A DNA stretch of 64,000 nt from Bathynomus jamesi (Eukaryota; Arthropoda; Malacostraca; Isopoda; Cirolanidae), in NCBI GenBank assembly GCA_023014485.1, contig JAJOZX010002714.1:563782-627781 (forward strand). Reading direction: 5' to 3'. The notes beneath the pieces are model-generated. The model was not told the DNA's origin and made no database searches. It saw only the letters and a list, made by a program, of their open reading frames with translations. A program made the translations under genes and the position numbers. Positions 40,129-49,974 of the stretch are shown piece after piece (within the stretch, counting starts at the first letter, position 1; each line of letters begins with the position of its first letter).

Positions 40129-40317
40129 CTTTATATATTTAATGTAGGTTAACTGAATGCCCGGTTAGGTCGACTGTACGCCCTTGACGATTGGTTAGGT
40201 TGAGTTGTGATATTTTCGTTAAAACTAACGAAAATATCACGACTTAACCTAACCAATCATCAAGAGCGTACAGTTGACCAACCGGGCATTCAGTTAACCT
40301 ACATTAAATATATAAAG
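40129..40317. repeat. Foldback element with TCGTGATAT core, outer arm type 4
   Basis: Arms begin CTTTATATATTTAATGTAGG and are repeated inverted at 40280-40317. The inner arms carry GCCCGGTTAGGTCGACTGTA, GCCCTTGACGATTGGTTAGG and GTGATATTTTCGTT. The centre is near 40222. Confidence 0.75.
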
Positions 40318-40323
40318 AATGCC

Positions 40324-40536
40324 CGGTGCTGGTTAAGTATGCGGTCTACCTACGATTGGTTAGGTTTAATCATGATATTTCGTTAAAACTAACGAAAATA
40401 TCATGACTAAACCTAACCAATCGTCAAGGGCGATTGACAATGGGATGTAAACGAACAATTAGTAAACAAGATAAGAAGCTATAATTAAAAGGTAGACCGC
40501 CGAATCGTAGGTAGACCGCATACTTAACCAGCACCG
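40324..40536. repeat. Foldback element with TCGTGATAT core, outer arm type 5
   Basis: Outer arms CGGTGCTGGTTAAGTATGCG and complement ending CAGCACCG. The inner palindrome has GATTGGTTAGGTTTAATCAT and its inverse, followed by about 60 bp of asymmetric sequence. Confidence 0.7.
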
Positions 40537-40627
40537 AATGCCCGGTTAGGGCATTTATAGCTTTGTTTACGATCGGTAGGTTATCTCCTAGATTACCAAC
40601 CTCTTTCTAACCAACCAACCTTTCTCT

Positions 40628-40770
40628 TTTTAACATATTGCTTCCCAGTGTTAATCACTTTAACATAATGCTTCCCAGGAGGGATCACTTTAACATATTG
40701 CTTCCCAGGAGGGATCACTTTAACATATTGCTTCCCGAATGCTTTGGGAAGCAATATGTTAAAGTGATCC
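40628..40770. repeat. 30 bp minisatellite ending in an inverted unit
   Basis: The unit TAACATATTGCTTCCCAG... starts at 40631, 40661, 40691 and 40721, an exact 30 bp period. It is followed at 40744-40770 by one unit in reverse complement (GGGAAGCAATATGTTAAAGT). Confidence 0.8.
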
Positions 40771-40794
40771 ACATATTCAATAATAGTCTTTGGA

Positions 40795-40963
40795 TTTGCT
40801 TAATCTCTTTCGTAACGGCAAAAAAAGTTCGTACGAGATGGGACCGACAGCCTTTACGTGGGATCTGAGCCATGGATCTATACATCTGGACACGGAGGAC
40901 GGTCACCCATCCAACTACCGAACAGCCCCATCGTCGGTTAACTTCTCTGATCTAACCGGAAGC
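40795..40963 (-). repeat. 5S rRNA-derived SINE, copy 2
   Basis: On the minus strand, CCGGTTAGATCAGAGAAGTT, then GTAGTTGGATGGGTGACCG, aligns with the 3' half of 5S rRNA. A body follows (CATGGCTCAGATCCCACG to GAAAGAGATTAA) corresponding to the body of 33458-33655. Confidence 0.65.
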
Positions 40964-41082
40964 GGTGTTGCGAAGTGGCCACGAGATGCAATCTTTGAGT
41001 CCTCAATATTCCACGAGAGACGAATGATTAATTATTCATGAGAAAAATGTATATACGATCGTGTACACACACACACACATAT

Positions 41083-42467
41083 ACGGGGCTCCAATAAACC
41101 TTAGCCCCCCCCCCCCTCCGCCCATGGCCTAAACCATTAGAGGTACAGTAAAACTAAACATACCTTACAAAAGAGAATTTAATGAGGAACAATTAAAACT
41201 TGGTGTTCCCGCCATTGGCTTCCAAGACAGCCTGAATTCGCTTTGGGTAGCTTGCCAAAAGTGACGTGAATAGATCTTGATCGTTACGCAAATTTGCTAA
41301 AACAGTTTCAATGTGTTGCGTCATTGTATCCTTCGAAAATCGATTTGCTGCAGGTTCTTGAAACGAGAGACATTCAACCTTGTCCTTTATAACTGATCCA
41401 ATGTGTTCACAGACGTTCAGGTCATGTGAATTTCCTGGCCATTCTTCATTTCCAAAGAAATCAATCTCTTGGTTCCGCAACAACTGTTGAGTGGCTAATG
41501 CCTTAAAGCAGGGGGCCTTATCGTGCGGAAGTGTGACCTGATCGACATCCATAACATTGTTTGGGTTTCTTAAAAAAGGAATGACATGCTGGGATAGAAT
41601 AATATCACGAAAATACTGTCCATCCCAACTCTGACCATTTGGCTTCAGCATCCACATGAGCTTCTTTGCAGTGAACAAAACAAACATACCAGCACAGTCT
41701 GGACTTTTTAATAATTCGCGATAATGTTCATTGTCATCGATTTCATCTGGTGGTGTGGCCCACACTCGATCATTTTGGTAGTTAGGCAGACGTGTTACGT
41801 AAACAAAAAATTAATCGGAGACAGCTAAATGCATGAAATCATCCACATCCCAATCTCCAAGATAATGGGAAAACCACATTCTGTCATCGATGTTAAGTCG
41901 AGTTTTTCTTGGCTTTGGAAGTTCATGCCAAGGCTTTAATTAAACCTTGCCTATGACGGTACAGTCGAATGGTCTCACCACTAACGATCTTTCCTCTCAA
42001 CACTTCGATCTCTCTAGAAAGTTTAGCACAGCTGTTTTTCCGCTTACGGGTACCGCTTTCAATGATGTCCTTTGTTTCCTGAGAGAGTGGCAAATTTGGG
42101 CGCCCAGATTTGGTTGTATCCATTTCACACTCATCCAAAGTTTTATTCCAATTTCTTTTGACGAAGTCCTCACTTCTTCGCAACTTTTTGGCAACCCATG
42201 AACGACTGAACGTGTTATAAAGGTGGCTCCAGCATCACGAGCTTCCCGAAATGTTATTGCTCGTACGCGATCTATCACACGTTGCCTCTCCGAATCACCA
42301 ATTAATTGAGAAGCCATTACATTATCACTTTATCAGCTAGAGTAATTTTAATACCTGCAATAAATAAAATTTTGTATATATTTTTATAATCACTAAAAAC
42401 TATTTCGATGTAAGTAAACATGTAAGCTGCAAATGGGGGGGGGGGGGCTAAGGTTTTTTGGAACCCA
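41083..42467 (-). mobile_element. IS630-type DD37E element, copy 2
   Basis: Ends TACGGGGCTCCAATAAACCT and an imperfect complement (TTTTTTGGAACCCATA). A C tract (41106-41117) lies inside the left end and a G tract (42435-42447) inside the right end. It is the better preserved of two similar copies. Confidence 0.82.
41193..42317 (-). pseudogene. DD37E-type transposase, copy 2
   Basis: From ATG 42317 an N-terminal HTH reads RQRVIDRVRAITFREARDAG. A frame change leads to the second HTH part in 41923-42183 (DTTKSGRPNLPLSQETKDII). After a gap, the catalytic half is open for 190 residues (41193-41765): LPHDKAPCFKALATQQLL with Asp, and DLNVCEHIGSVI with Glu 37 residues later. This matches the DD37E subgroup of IS630/Tc1/mariner. 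SHDLN replaces the usual SPDLN. At least two frame changes. Confidence 0.8.
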
Positions 42468-42471
42468 TATA

Positions 42472-42530
<59 letters not shown>
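42467..42530. repeat. (TA)n tract
   Basis: About 30 TA units between the DD37E element and the unnamed transposon. Confidence 0.9.
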
Positions 42531-42534
<4 letters not shown>

Positions 42535-42773
42535 CCGTTTCACGATTATATGGTAATTTTTCAAATTGAATTTTGATAAACGCGCACACTTTTATTTTTT
42601 TATATAAAGGAAGAAAAACAAATAGACGAAATATCATTTTAGTTGAATGATAAAAAGGCACCCCTCAGATGGCACTTCTTTTACATTAATGGATAATTAG
42701 AGCAAATATAAGACTGAACGAAAAATATGTTTTAAAACAAAGCGACTTAAATTCTATTTAAGACATATATTGA

Positions 42774-43955
42774 TTAAGAATATAGGGATTTCAGTGGCTG
42801 AGGGACCTCCTTTCTCTGATTTTCAATGATTTGAAAGGACAGTTGTCTCTCTTCCTCACTCTTTGTGAGCTTCTCATTAAACTCTGTAGCCAGTTTGACT
42901 CCTCGTTCAGCACAGTCGTTGATTACTTTGACTGCCATGACCCGATTACGGTGCTCCTCAATGTCTTCAAGTTTCTTGGGAATTTCTATTTTCAAACACT
43001 TGAAGAAGTCTTTTGTTTGAGTTGTGACAAAACTGGTAATCTTTAAGTCATTGGGGTTTTGCAACATTCGGGGGTCCACCTTTCTTGCCCTCACTTTTCG
43101 AGGAGGCGCGTGGTGAAGGTTGTGGAGCATTAGAACCTTATCATCTTCAGTCACGAGGTTTGAGAAAAAGCCAAATCCTACAAGATCCTCACTCAAGTAC
43201 CAACCATGGTTCTGAAGTTTTTTGAGGGCTGTAGTACCCACTTCCTTATCAACCTGGATCTTGTAGATATGTAGCATCTTGAGGAGGGCCAAATCATTTG
43301 CTGGAGCATCAATTCCAACTGGAGATGTATACCAAGCTTGAAGATAAACTGTCACTGAAAAGGCGTTTATTCGTATCAGAGCTTGTTTTTCATGAGGGGT
43401 GAGAAGGAATTGGTTCCTAAATAAGTAAATTTTTAAGGAATAGATGCCCTTTCCCATCCATCTAGCTCTGCTGTAAGTTCCTGGGTAGTGGAATCTGCTA
43501 TCAGAGCCTTTATTTGTTTTAGGCATTGGACAACCAAGGAAGATAAGTGCAAGTTTTAAGTATTCCCTGTAGTCACCTCGAGTGTGGCCCTCTTGAAGTT
43601 TGGAGTTGATGAAAGAAATAAGCTTGTCTCTGTGCTTCAAGATCCAATGATCTAAAGATTCTGAGGTGAGATCATTGGGTTCATAGGGCTTGTAATTCTG
43701 CTGATCAATGTTATCCCAACAATCTCTGAATCGATTGAATAAGGGAATTTGTGGACCCGAAGAAGAGAAAAACATGTCAAAAACTGCAGTGATAAGAAGC
43801 TCGTGGATATGGTGGCGGCATGCCAGAAAAAGGAGTGATCTCTGAAGGGCCTTTTGGATGATGGTACAAGCCCCAGCATGGATACCTGTATTGCTTGCAG
43901 TAGTATCAAAACAAAGGCCTGCTACCCACTCATTTACTTGTGGCCATTGCTTCAA
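42774..43955 (-). CDS. Transposase of unnamed family, C-terminal ORF
   Basis: 393 residues, long and open. GLCFDTTASNTGIHAGAC holds a candidate catalytic Asp. ACRHHIHE fits the C(2)H motif of many eukaryotic cut-and-paste transposases. LFNRFRDCWDNID and NHGWYLSEDLVGFGFF follow, where the Glu of SED could be the third acidic residue. The ORF overlaps the preceding one by 26 bp in another frame, so the original protein was probably one polypeptide. Copy 1 keeps the same blocks. I did not recognise a named superfamily; the RNase H-like DDE assignment is inference from motif order. Confidence 0.7.
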   Translation of the reverse strand: MKQWPQVNEWVAGLCFDTTASNTGIHAGACTIIQKALQRSLLFLACRHHIHELLITAVFDMFFSSSGPQIPLFNRFRDCWDNIDQQNYKPYEPNDLTSESLDHWILKHRDKLISFINSKLQEGHTRGDYREYLKLALIFLGCPMPKTNKGSDSRFHYPGTYSRARWMGKGIYSLKIYLFRNQFLLTPHEKQALIRINAFSVTVYLQAWYTSPVGIDAPANDLALLKMLHIYKIQVDKEVGTTALKKLQNHGWYLSEDLVGFGFFSNLVTEDDKVLMLHNLHHAPPRKVRARKVDPRMLQNPNDLKITSFVTTQTKDFFKCLKIEIPKKLEDIEEHRNRVMAVKVINDCAERGVKLATEFNEKLTKSEEERQLSFQIIENQRKEVPQPLKSLYS

Positions 43956-44880
43956 GACATCTAAAACTGCTCTCCATTTCTTCTCCCGTTCCAGAAATAA
44001 GCTTTGGAATAGACAGTAATTTTTCTAATTCGCCTGCACCAGTCACAACAATGGGCATTACATCAATCTTACCCCCATGCATGGATGGAAGAAGCTTTCC
44101 ATCAAAATGAATTATTAAAGGGGTATTTGGTTGGAAACTGGCTTTAATGTCTTCTCCCATCTGCATCCGTGTTGATCGCCGAGACCTGTAGATAGAGGAT
44201 GATGAAAGTGTGATCTCTTCAATTTCCACTCCAGCAGCTGAAAGGGCAGGTGCCACAATGTGCATAGCAGCTCTTGCAGATGTTCCAGTGCGGTCCAGAG
44301 CAGCCAAGAACTTTTTATCCCTAACAATTACACCTGGTTCAAGCTTCTCCTTTTTTGAAGATGATGATGAGAGTGCTCTGTAGAACAATTCATCACCAGG
44401 TGATTCTTCACTTCCTCCTGAACCGGAATTTTCACATTGGTTGAGATCCACAACCTTTGTCAATTGCCTCATTTCTTCCTTTGATTTCCTGCGAAGTTTT
44501 TCCATTCTTTCCATGCTTATCTGTCGTGCTTTTGCCTTTCTTGAAAACTCCTTGTCTTCTGGACCCATAATCATTTTCCGATCGTTCCTTTGATCCTTAA
44601 GAAAATCTTTATCCTCCTGCAATTTTATTTCTGTTTCCACTTCTGAATGAGCTACATCGAAAAGCTTCTTTAAGCTGGTGACAAATTCTGCTTCATTCTT
44701 CTCTTGGGTAGGAGTTCGTCGAGTTCGGTTCTTGACCAGCCCTTCATGCTTATTGTAAAGCCTTTTAAGCTTTGAGACAATATAAGGCTTGTGGGATGTA
44801 ATTAAGGAGGCTTTTTCCCACATAGCAATAACTTCGTTGGCTACAGTTGCGCAAGCTACAGAGACATTTTGCTTTCCCAC
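43930..44880 (-). CDS. Transposase of unnamed family, N-terminal ORF
   Basis: 316 residues. A Lys/Glu-rich helical N-terminal half (about residues 1-145, with MWEKASLITSHKPYIVSKLK) is followed by a serine-rich linker, ALDRTGTSARAAMHIVAPAL, and LIIHFDGKLLPSMHGG with a candidate catalytic Asp. A further N-terminal segment starting MAKTRNKCEVWLVGQVLEEG reads in another frame up to 45002. This ORF and 42774-43955 together span the length of one transposase of roughly 740 residues. Confidence 0.7.
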   Translation of the reverse strand: MGKQNVSVACATVANEVIAMWEKASLITSHKPYIVSKLKRLYNKHEGLVKNRTRRTPTQEKNEAEFVTSLKKLFDVAHSEVETEIKLQEDKDFLKDQRNDRKMIMGPEDKEFSRKAKARQISMERMEKLRRKSKEEMRQLTKVVDLNQCENSGSGGSEESPGDELFYRALSSSSSKKEKLEPGVIVRDKKFLAALDRTGTSARAAMHIVAPALSAAGVEIEEITLSSSSIYRSRRSTRMQMGEDIKASFQPNTPLIIHFDGKLLPSMHGGKIDVMPIVVTGAGELEKLLSIPKLISGTGEEMESSFRCLEAMATSK

Positions 44881-45580
44881 CTTAATGTGATAAAAAGACG
44901 TTTAAGGACATCACTGTTAGTTGGAAGCTGCTTCTCAGAAAAACCCTCTTCCAGCACTTGTCCGACCAACCAGACTTCACACTTGTTTCTGGTTTTTGCC
45001 ATAATTCTGAGGGAAAAAGTTTTACCACCTGTTAGTCTTAATAATAATATAATATAATCATTAATCACTCACCTAAATTATATTATGACTTGATTACTGT
45101 AAGAAAGTTGTAAATTAACATGAAGTAACCTTTCTAGAACAGTAAACTTGTGAAAATATCAGTAATTATAGATGAAAAAGCAAATAAAACATCATATAAT
45201 CCATAAAGGGAAAAAATGGAAATTCTAGAATAGTTATCCTGAAGGAAGAATTTTCTAGAATTCTCTCTAAAGAATATAGGGGGGTTACTGGACCATTCCT
45301 GAAAATGACCTACTTATCTTCCAATTTTATTTATGAATTTTATATACCAAATTTAAGAGGACATCACAAAATAAATAAATATATTTGCCAGAAAAATGAA
45401 AATTTTTCATGGGGTAAAATAGATATGCATTGAGGGGTGGGATAACAATAAGCTCTTGTCTTAATATTTTGCATGAAGTCTTTATTCATGACATATTACT
45501 TTTTAGTATGTGTGCGTTGAGCCATCATAAATTTCGATTTTTCGAAACGGCCTAATATATATATTATATATATATATATA

Positions 45581-46181
45581 CAGGGTGGGCCGTAAGTTTC
45601 CATACATAGGAAAATTTAAATTATGGTCTTCACGTGCGTCGGTATTTGGATCAGCAGTTTCCGGATGCTTGGATTGGTCGGCGTGGTCCTGTGGAGTGGC
45701 CTCCCAGATCCCCAGATCTCACCCCCCTTGATTTCTATCTTTGGGGGCACTTGAAGGCCATGGTGTATCAGGAAAAGATACGAGACATAAATCATCTAAA
45801 GGAACGTATCACCAACAGAGCTGGGCACTTGCGGCATATTTTGCGGTACTACCAAACTACCAAACCGGTACGCGGAAATTTGAATGCGGTAGCGGTACTG
45901 CGGTACTTTCAGCGATCCTTTGCGGTACTGCGTTATGCGGTACCGGTTTGGTAGTTTGGTAGTACCGCAGTACCGCAAAATATGCCGCAAGTGCCCAGCT
46001 CTGATCACCAACGCCATTACAAGCATAACGTCAACTGTGCTAATGCGTGTTCATCAACAGTGGGGAACACGTATTGAAATGTGTTTTCAAAACAATGGCA
46101 ACCACGTAGAGCATATTATAAAATAAATGGTTGTCCATAAAAAAATGTTTATTTTTCCTATATGGAAACTTACGGCCCACC

Positions 46182-46184
<3 letters not shown>
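45581..46184 (+). mobile_element. Mariner-like element, family C copy 2, with nested MITE
   Basis: Ends CAGGGTGGGCCGTAAGTTTC and complement. Only the C-terminal transposase segment is left (RRYLDQQFPDAWIGRRGPVE, WPPRSPDLTPLDFYLWGHLK). The coding sequence is cut at 45815 by a 188 bp hAT MITE and resumes at 46012. Opposite in orientation to 30341-31102. Confidence 0.8.
45816..46003. mobile_element. hAT-type foldback MITE with perfect 8 bp TSD
   Basis: Ends CAGAGCTGGGCACTTGCGGC and complement; target duplication ATCACCAA at 45808-45815 and 46004-46011. Nearly the whole element is a long hairpin with GCGGTACTACC-type repeats. Confidence 0.88.
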
Positions 46185-46225
<41 letters not shown>

Positions 46226-46570
46226 AATAAAAAAAAAATATAATATAATATATATATAAATAAAAAATTGGCTTTCGTAGGTGAAGAAATAGAATGATTT
46301 TAATCTTGCTTCTAAACTTCTTATAATTAGATGCCAAAAGCGATTCCTTTTATGTACCGTTTACAAAAAAAAAAAAAAAAAAAAAAAAAAAATGATGCTG
46401 ATAGTAGTTCAAGTATTGAGGTTAATTAATTTTATTGGTTAAATAAATAATCAGATCGTCGGGTTATTCGTACTACAACACTTTCTTATTTTGTTTATGG
46501 TTAACTTTTATTACCTTTTGTAGCTTCTGTCGCCATTGTTCCGAGAATAAAATAAAACTAGTTTTTCTAA
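46185..46570. other. (TA)n, A-rich spacer
   Basis: TA repeats, a poly(A) run at 46362-46391, and unassigned AT-rich DNA. Confidence 0.5.
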
Positions 46571-46639
46571 TACGAAGGGCGGTCAGAAAATAAGTTTACA
46601 CGGCGTATAATTTAGTAACCGAAGGACCTACATTGATTA

Positions 46640-47277
46640 CACTGCCCAACAAAAAAATTTTTTTTTGCTGGTGATTTAATTCTAAGACCTGTCTCTGGAT
46701 AATATTGATGTGCTGATTTCAAAAATCACCTTAGATTTTGTCCATCACATCAGGTTTTCGTGCAATGTGCAATGCAATATGCCTATTTTGGGTGATCCAT
46801 GAAGGGCACTTATCAAAATTGATGATTTTTGAGACCTGTTAACAGTTGTTTTGCTGTTAAAATTTTATCTGTGGAATACGCAAATCTGTGCATTAAATCT
46901 AAAGGTCATGTACAACATATTAAAATCTTGGGTATCTGTGATTTCCCCAGGTGTGAGCGTGACGTCATGATCATGGATTCATTTTTTTGCTCATTTAAAC
47001 ACTTTTAATCACTTTGTGTCAATATTACCATTGTATATTAAAGTTCACTCCCTGCACAATTGTTTACTTTTCCATGCTGATTCTGAGTATGTAAAAACTT
47101 ATTTTTTGAAAAGAAAAAAAATTGGGCATAACCCTGCCAAAATGCGATATCTCCGTATTTGATTGCTCGAAAACCTGACGTGATAGGCAAAAACTAAGGT
47201 GATTTTTGAAATCAGCACACAAAGTTACCTAAAAACAGGTGTTAGAATTAAATCAGCAAAATTGGTGTTGGGCAGTG
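46640..47277. mobile_element. Element B, non-autonomous, CACTG ends
   Basis: Ends CACTGCCCAACAAAAAAA and its partial complement (TGTTGGGCAGTG). Subterminal TTTAATTCTAAGACCTGT and ACAGGTGTTAGAATTAAA match inversely. Flanked by TTA on both sides. No coding sequence. Ends resemble those of element C. Confidence 0.6.
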
Positions 47278-47413
47278 TTATGTTTGTATCGGGTGAATTC
47301 GTTAATCATTGTTGGCAACACCGTATGTCGATTCGGCTGCCATCTACCGTACATTGGTTATACGAGTCAGTTGAACATGGCGGCTCGACTGGAACACTGC
47401 CCTGCCCTACGGA

Positions 47414-47828
47414 GCAGTCCGGGACGTTTATGTTTAATGACCGCTCGTAAACGTTCCTGTGTTGAACACTATGCAGCCGCATTGATTGTTGTGCCTTTTT
47501 GCGTGAAGTCTGCGAGCAAAACGCCTTTGTGGTCCCAAAACACGGTAACCATCACTTTGCCAGCAGACCTCACAATCTTGAACTTCTTTGGTCGCGGAGA
47601 CCCAGGGTGTTTCCATTCCATACTGGCACGTTTTGTTTCCGGAGTACGGTGATGAACCCGTGTCTCGTCTCCTGTGACAATGCGCTCGAGAAATTCTTGA
47701 CCACTGACAGACTGGGAATATCGTTGCAGAAATGACAGGGCACTGTTCCAGTCGAGCCGCATGCTCAACTGACTTATGTAACCAATGTACGGTAGATGGC
47801 CGCCGAATCGACGTGGTGTTGCCAACAA
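47414..47828 (-). pseudogene. Mariner transposase fragment
   Basis: Reads FLERIVTGDETRVHHRTPET, then HPGSPRPKKFKIVRSAGKVM and VFWDHKGVLLADF, the classic mariner (DD34D) first-Asp region; the usual TGDETW has Arg in place of Trp. The C-terminal catalytic half is missing. The ends of the enclosing structure are of mariner type, so this core probably belongs to them. Confidence 0.78.
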
Positions 47829-47859
47829 TGATTAACGAATTCACCTGATACAAACATAA

Positions 47860-48770
47860 CACAGGTCAACAAAAAAACTTTTTTTTTTCGTTGCCAAGGA
47901 AATTCGTACGAATTTAGGGTATTTTGGGGTTGCTGAATTCCAAAATGAAAGTAGTTTTTCCGATTTTGCTCTAGTTCTTGAGATAATGAATACCCTCAAT
48001 TAATAGGAAACGTAACCATAACGCGTGCATATGGAAAACTACCGGAACATTCTAGATGGTGAGACCGAATAAAATGCCATTATGTATTTCATGTGTTTAC
48101 TTTTGTATGATTTGAGACAATTTCAATGCGATTTGTAAGTAGGCTCCGCCTGAACATTAAATTTTTTGCATTTTTACGTGTTTCAATGGGTAGTGATGTG
48201 AGTCGTTTTTTATTGTGTTGTTTTTTTTGTTTTTTTGTCGTTTTTTTTGTTTAAAACGAAGATAGTCTGTTTTTTTTGTTTTTTTGTTTTTTATTGTTTT
48301 AAACTTATTCCATATTTTTCTTCCTTTAATCTAATAAGTATATTAGTATTACCTATAATTTACTATACTACCATGCTTATACAGTTATACCTAGTATATA
48401 TGTCATCTTTTAGAAAAACTGAATCACGTAAAAAGTATATAATAGAAAGGAAAAACAAACCCTCATTTTTTATGTATATATATTTTTAACTAGAATAAAA
48501 CATTCTTCCTTGTTTCAAACAATATACATAATTGTGATTGGCAAGAGTACCAGTATATATATTCCAGATAGAAAAAAAATATCACCTTTTTTGAACCTTT
48601 TTGTTAACCTAATGTTGTTTAACCTTCATTTCCATGGAAGAATCATTACTAGATTGGGTAGAGCATATATGCTAGTTTCAATATCACAGGTACTGGTATA
48701 ATATACATAATAAAAAATACATAATACTGGTATAAAACAATATATATAATTGTGATTGGCAAGAATACCA

Positions 48771-48804
<34 letters not shown>

Positions 48805-49886
48805 TCCAAATAGAAAAATAAAAAAAATAAAAATATTCATCTCTTTTTTTTAACCTTTGTGTTAACCTAATGCTGTTTAACTTTCATTATCTGATTCTAT
48901 TTCCAGTGAAGAATCATTATCACTAGATTGATTAGAGCATATAGTTTCAATATCACAGGTACTGGTACTTATTGCAGATTTGGATGTTGACGAAGCCAAT
49001 GTAGCACCACGTTTTACTTCACTTTCTTGGAATTTTGCATTTTGGGATATAAATACTAGCTTTGCTGCTCTGTCTGTGCTTAATCGGTTTCTTTTGGCTG
49101 TATGGATATTACTGTATGTGCTAAATGATTTCGGAGGTAATGAAAGGGCGAAATAGAGGTGTATGAGTTTGTGTAGGTATATATGTGAGTATGCGCGTGC
49201 ATATGTATCTGGAATTCTGGATGTATGCGTGTGTATGGGGTATATAATAGATATAAATGTGTATATAAGTATTTATGTATATATTGGTATATGGGTGTAT
49301 GTGTATGTATAATTGTATATATATGGATGGTCTCGGGGGGAAAATATGTCATCGCGGGTCTAAAGGATAGTTAAGTGGGAGATTCAAAATCCGAGGCATG
49401 GATGGGAGAGTCCTGGAAAGGTTGGACAATGGGCAGTCAGCTCCCAGCCAGTGTTCTCGCAAGTTTAACGGATCTAAGATACAAGACTTTCAGTGCAAGA
49501 AAGAGGCAGTTTTTTTCTGTAAATAGGCTGAAAGGACATTCTATACTGGTACCATATGGCCTATTTTATTATTTATTTATTTATTTTATAATATATATCA
49601 TTGCAAAAGTATACCTTATAATTAAATTGGCAATATCTATATTAATTATTAAAAAAACAAAAAAAAACAAAAAAAACATAAAAAAACAAATAAAACGACA
49701 AAAAAAACAAAAAAAACAACATGGACATAAAAAAAACTGTTTTTTAACATCACTATCAATGGGTACCAATTATCTCATAAATTAGAGCCAATCTAGCAAA
49801 ACCGATGTCATATTCGGAATCAGCACCACAAAGTTACCCCAAAATCACTCTAATATGATTGGCAATAAAATGAGTGTTGACCAGTG
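47860..49886 (-). mobile_element. Element C, degraded hAT-like, 2.0 kb
   Basis: Ends CACAGGTCAACAAAAAAAC and TGTTGACCAGTG. It holds a hAT C-terminal coding remnant at 48890-49130 and an internal tandem duplication (about 48520-48700 and 48742-48970). Purine/pyrimidine-rich runs fill 48200-48300 and 49640-49740. No clear 8 bp target duplication, so the hAT assignment rests on the coding remnant. Confidence 0.55.
48890..49130 (-). pseudogene. hAT transposase C-terminal tail
   Basis: On the minus strand, FSTYSNIHTAKRNRLSTDRA and AKLVFISQN match the end of the dimerisation domain of one hAT lineage (W/F-S-x-I-H-x-KRNRL pattern). Acidic/serine-rich residues follow. No catalytic residues are present. 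Confidence 0.6.
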
Positions 49887-49974
49887 TAATCAATGCAGGT
49901 CGTTTAGTTACGAAATTATACGCCGTGTAAACTTATTTTCTGACCGCACCTCATATATATATATATATATATAA

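Larger units (their letters stand above)
42531..45555 (-). mobile_element. Unnamed DNA transposon family, copy 2 (3.0 kb)
   Basis: Ends TTAGACCGTTTC and GAAACGGCCTAA are imperfect terminal repeats against TA tracts. It carries a nearly complete minus-strand transposase split by frame changes. Its coding blocks match the order in 17496-20159. Confidence 0.75.
46571..49955. mobile_element. Composite palindromic structure with mariner ends
   Basis: The outer ends share about 62 bp inverted (CGGTCAGAAAATAAGTTTAC ... TGATTACACTG). Inside, in mirror order, lie element B (46640-47277), an arm of about 130 bp (47280-47412), a mariner transposase core, the inverted arm (about 47740-47859) and element C (47860-49886). 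B and C join the flanking mariner-derived sequence at the same two points in each arm. Confidence 0.65.

Noticed and set aside
40628..40770. Regular 30 bp repeats as a CRISPR array
   Set aside because: Repeats are directly tandem without unique spacers, only four units, and the context is eukaryotic.
49375..49785. Coding region for a 136-residue protein
   Set aside because: The second half is encoded by ATT/AAAAAAC-type low-complexity DNA and no motif is recognisable.
46571..49955. Single autonomous mariner of 3.4 kb
   Set aside because: Transposase is a fragment and two foreign elements lie inside; it is a composite.
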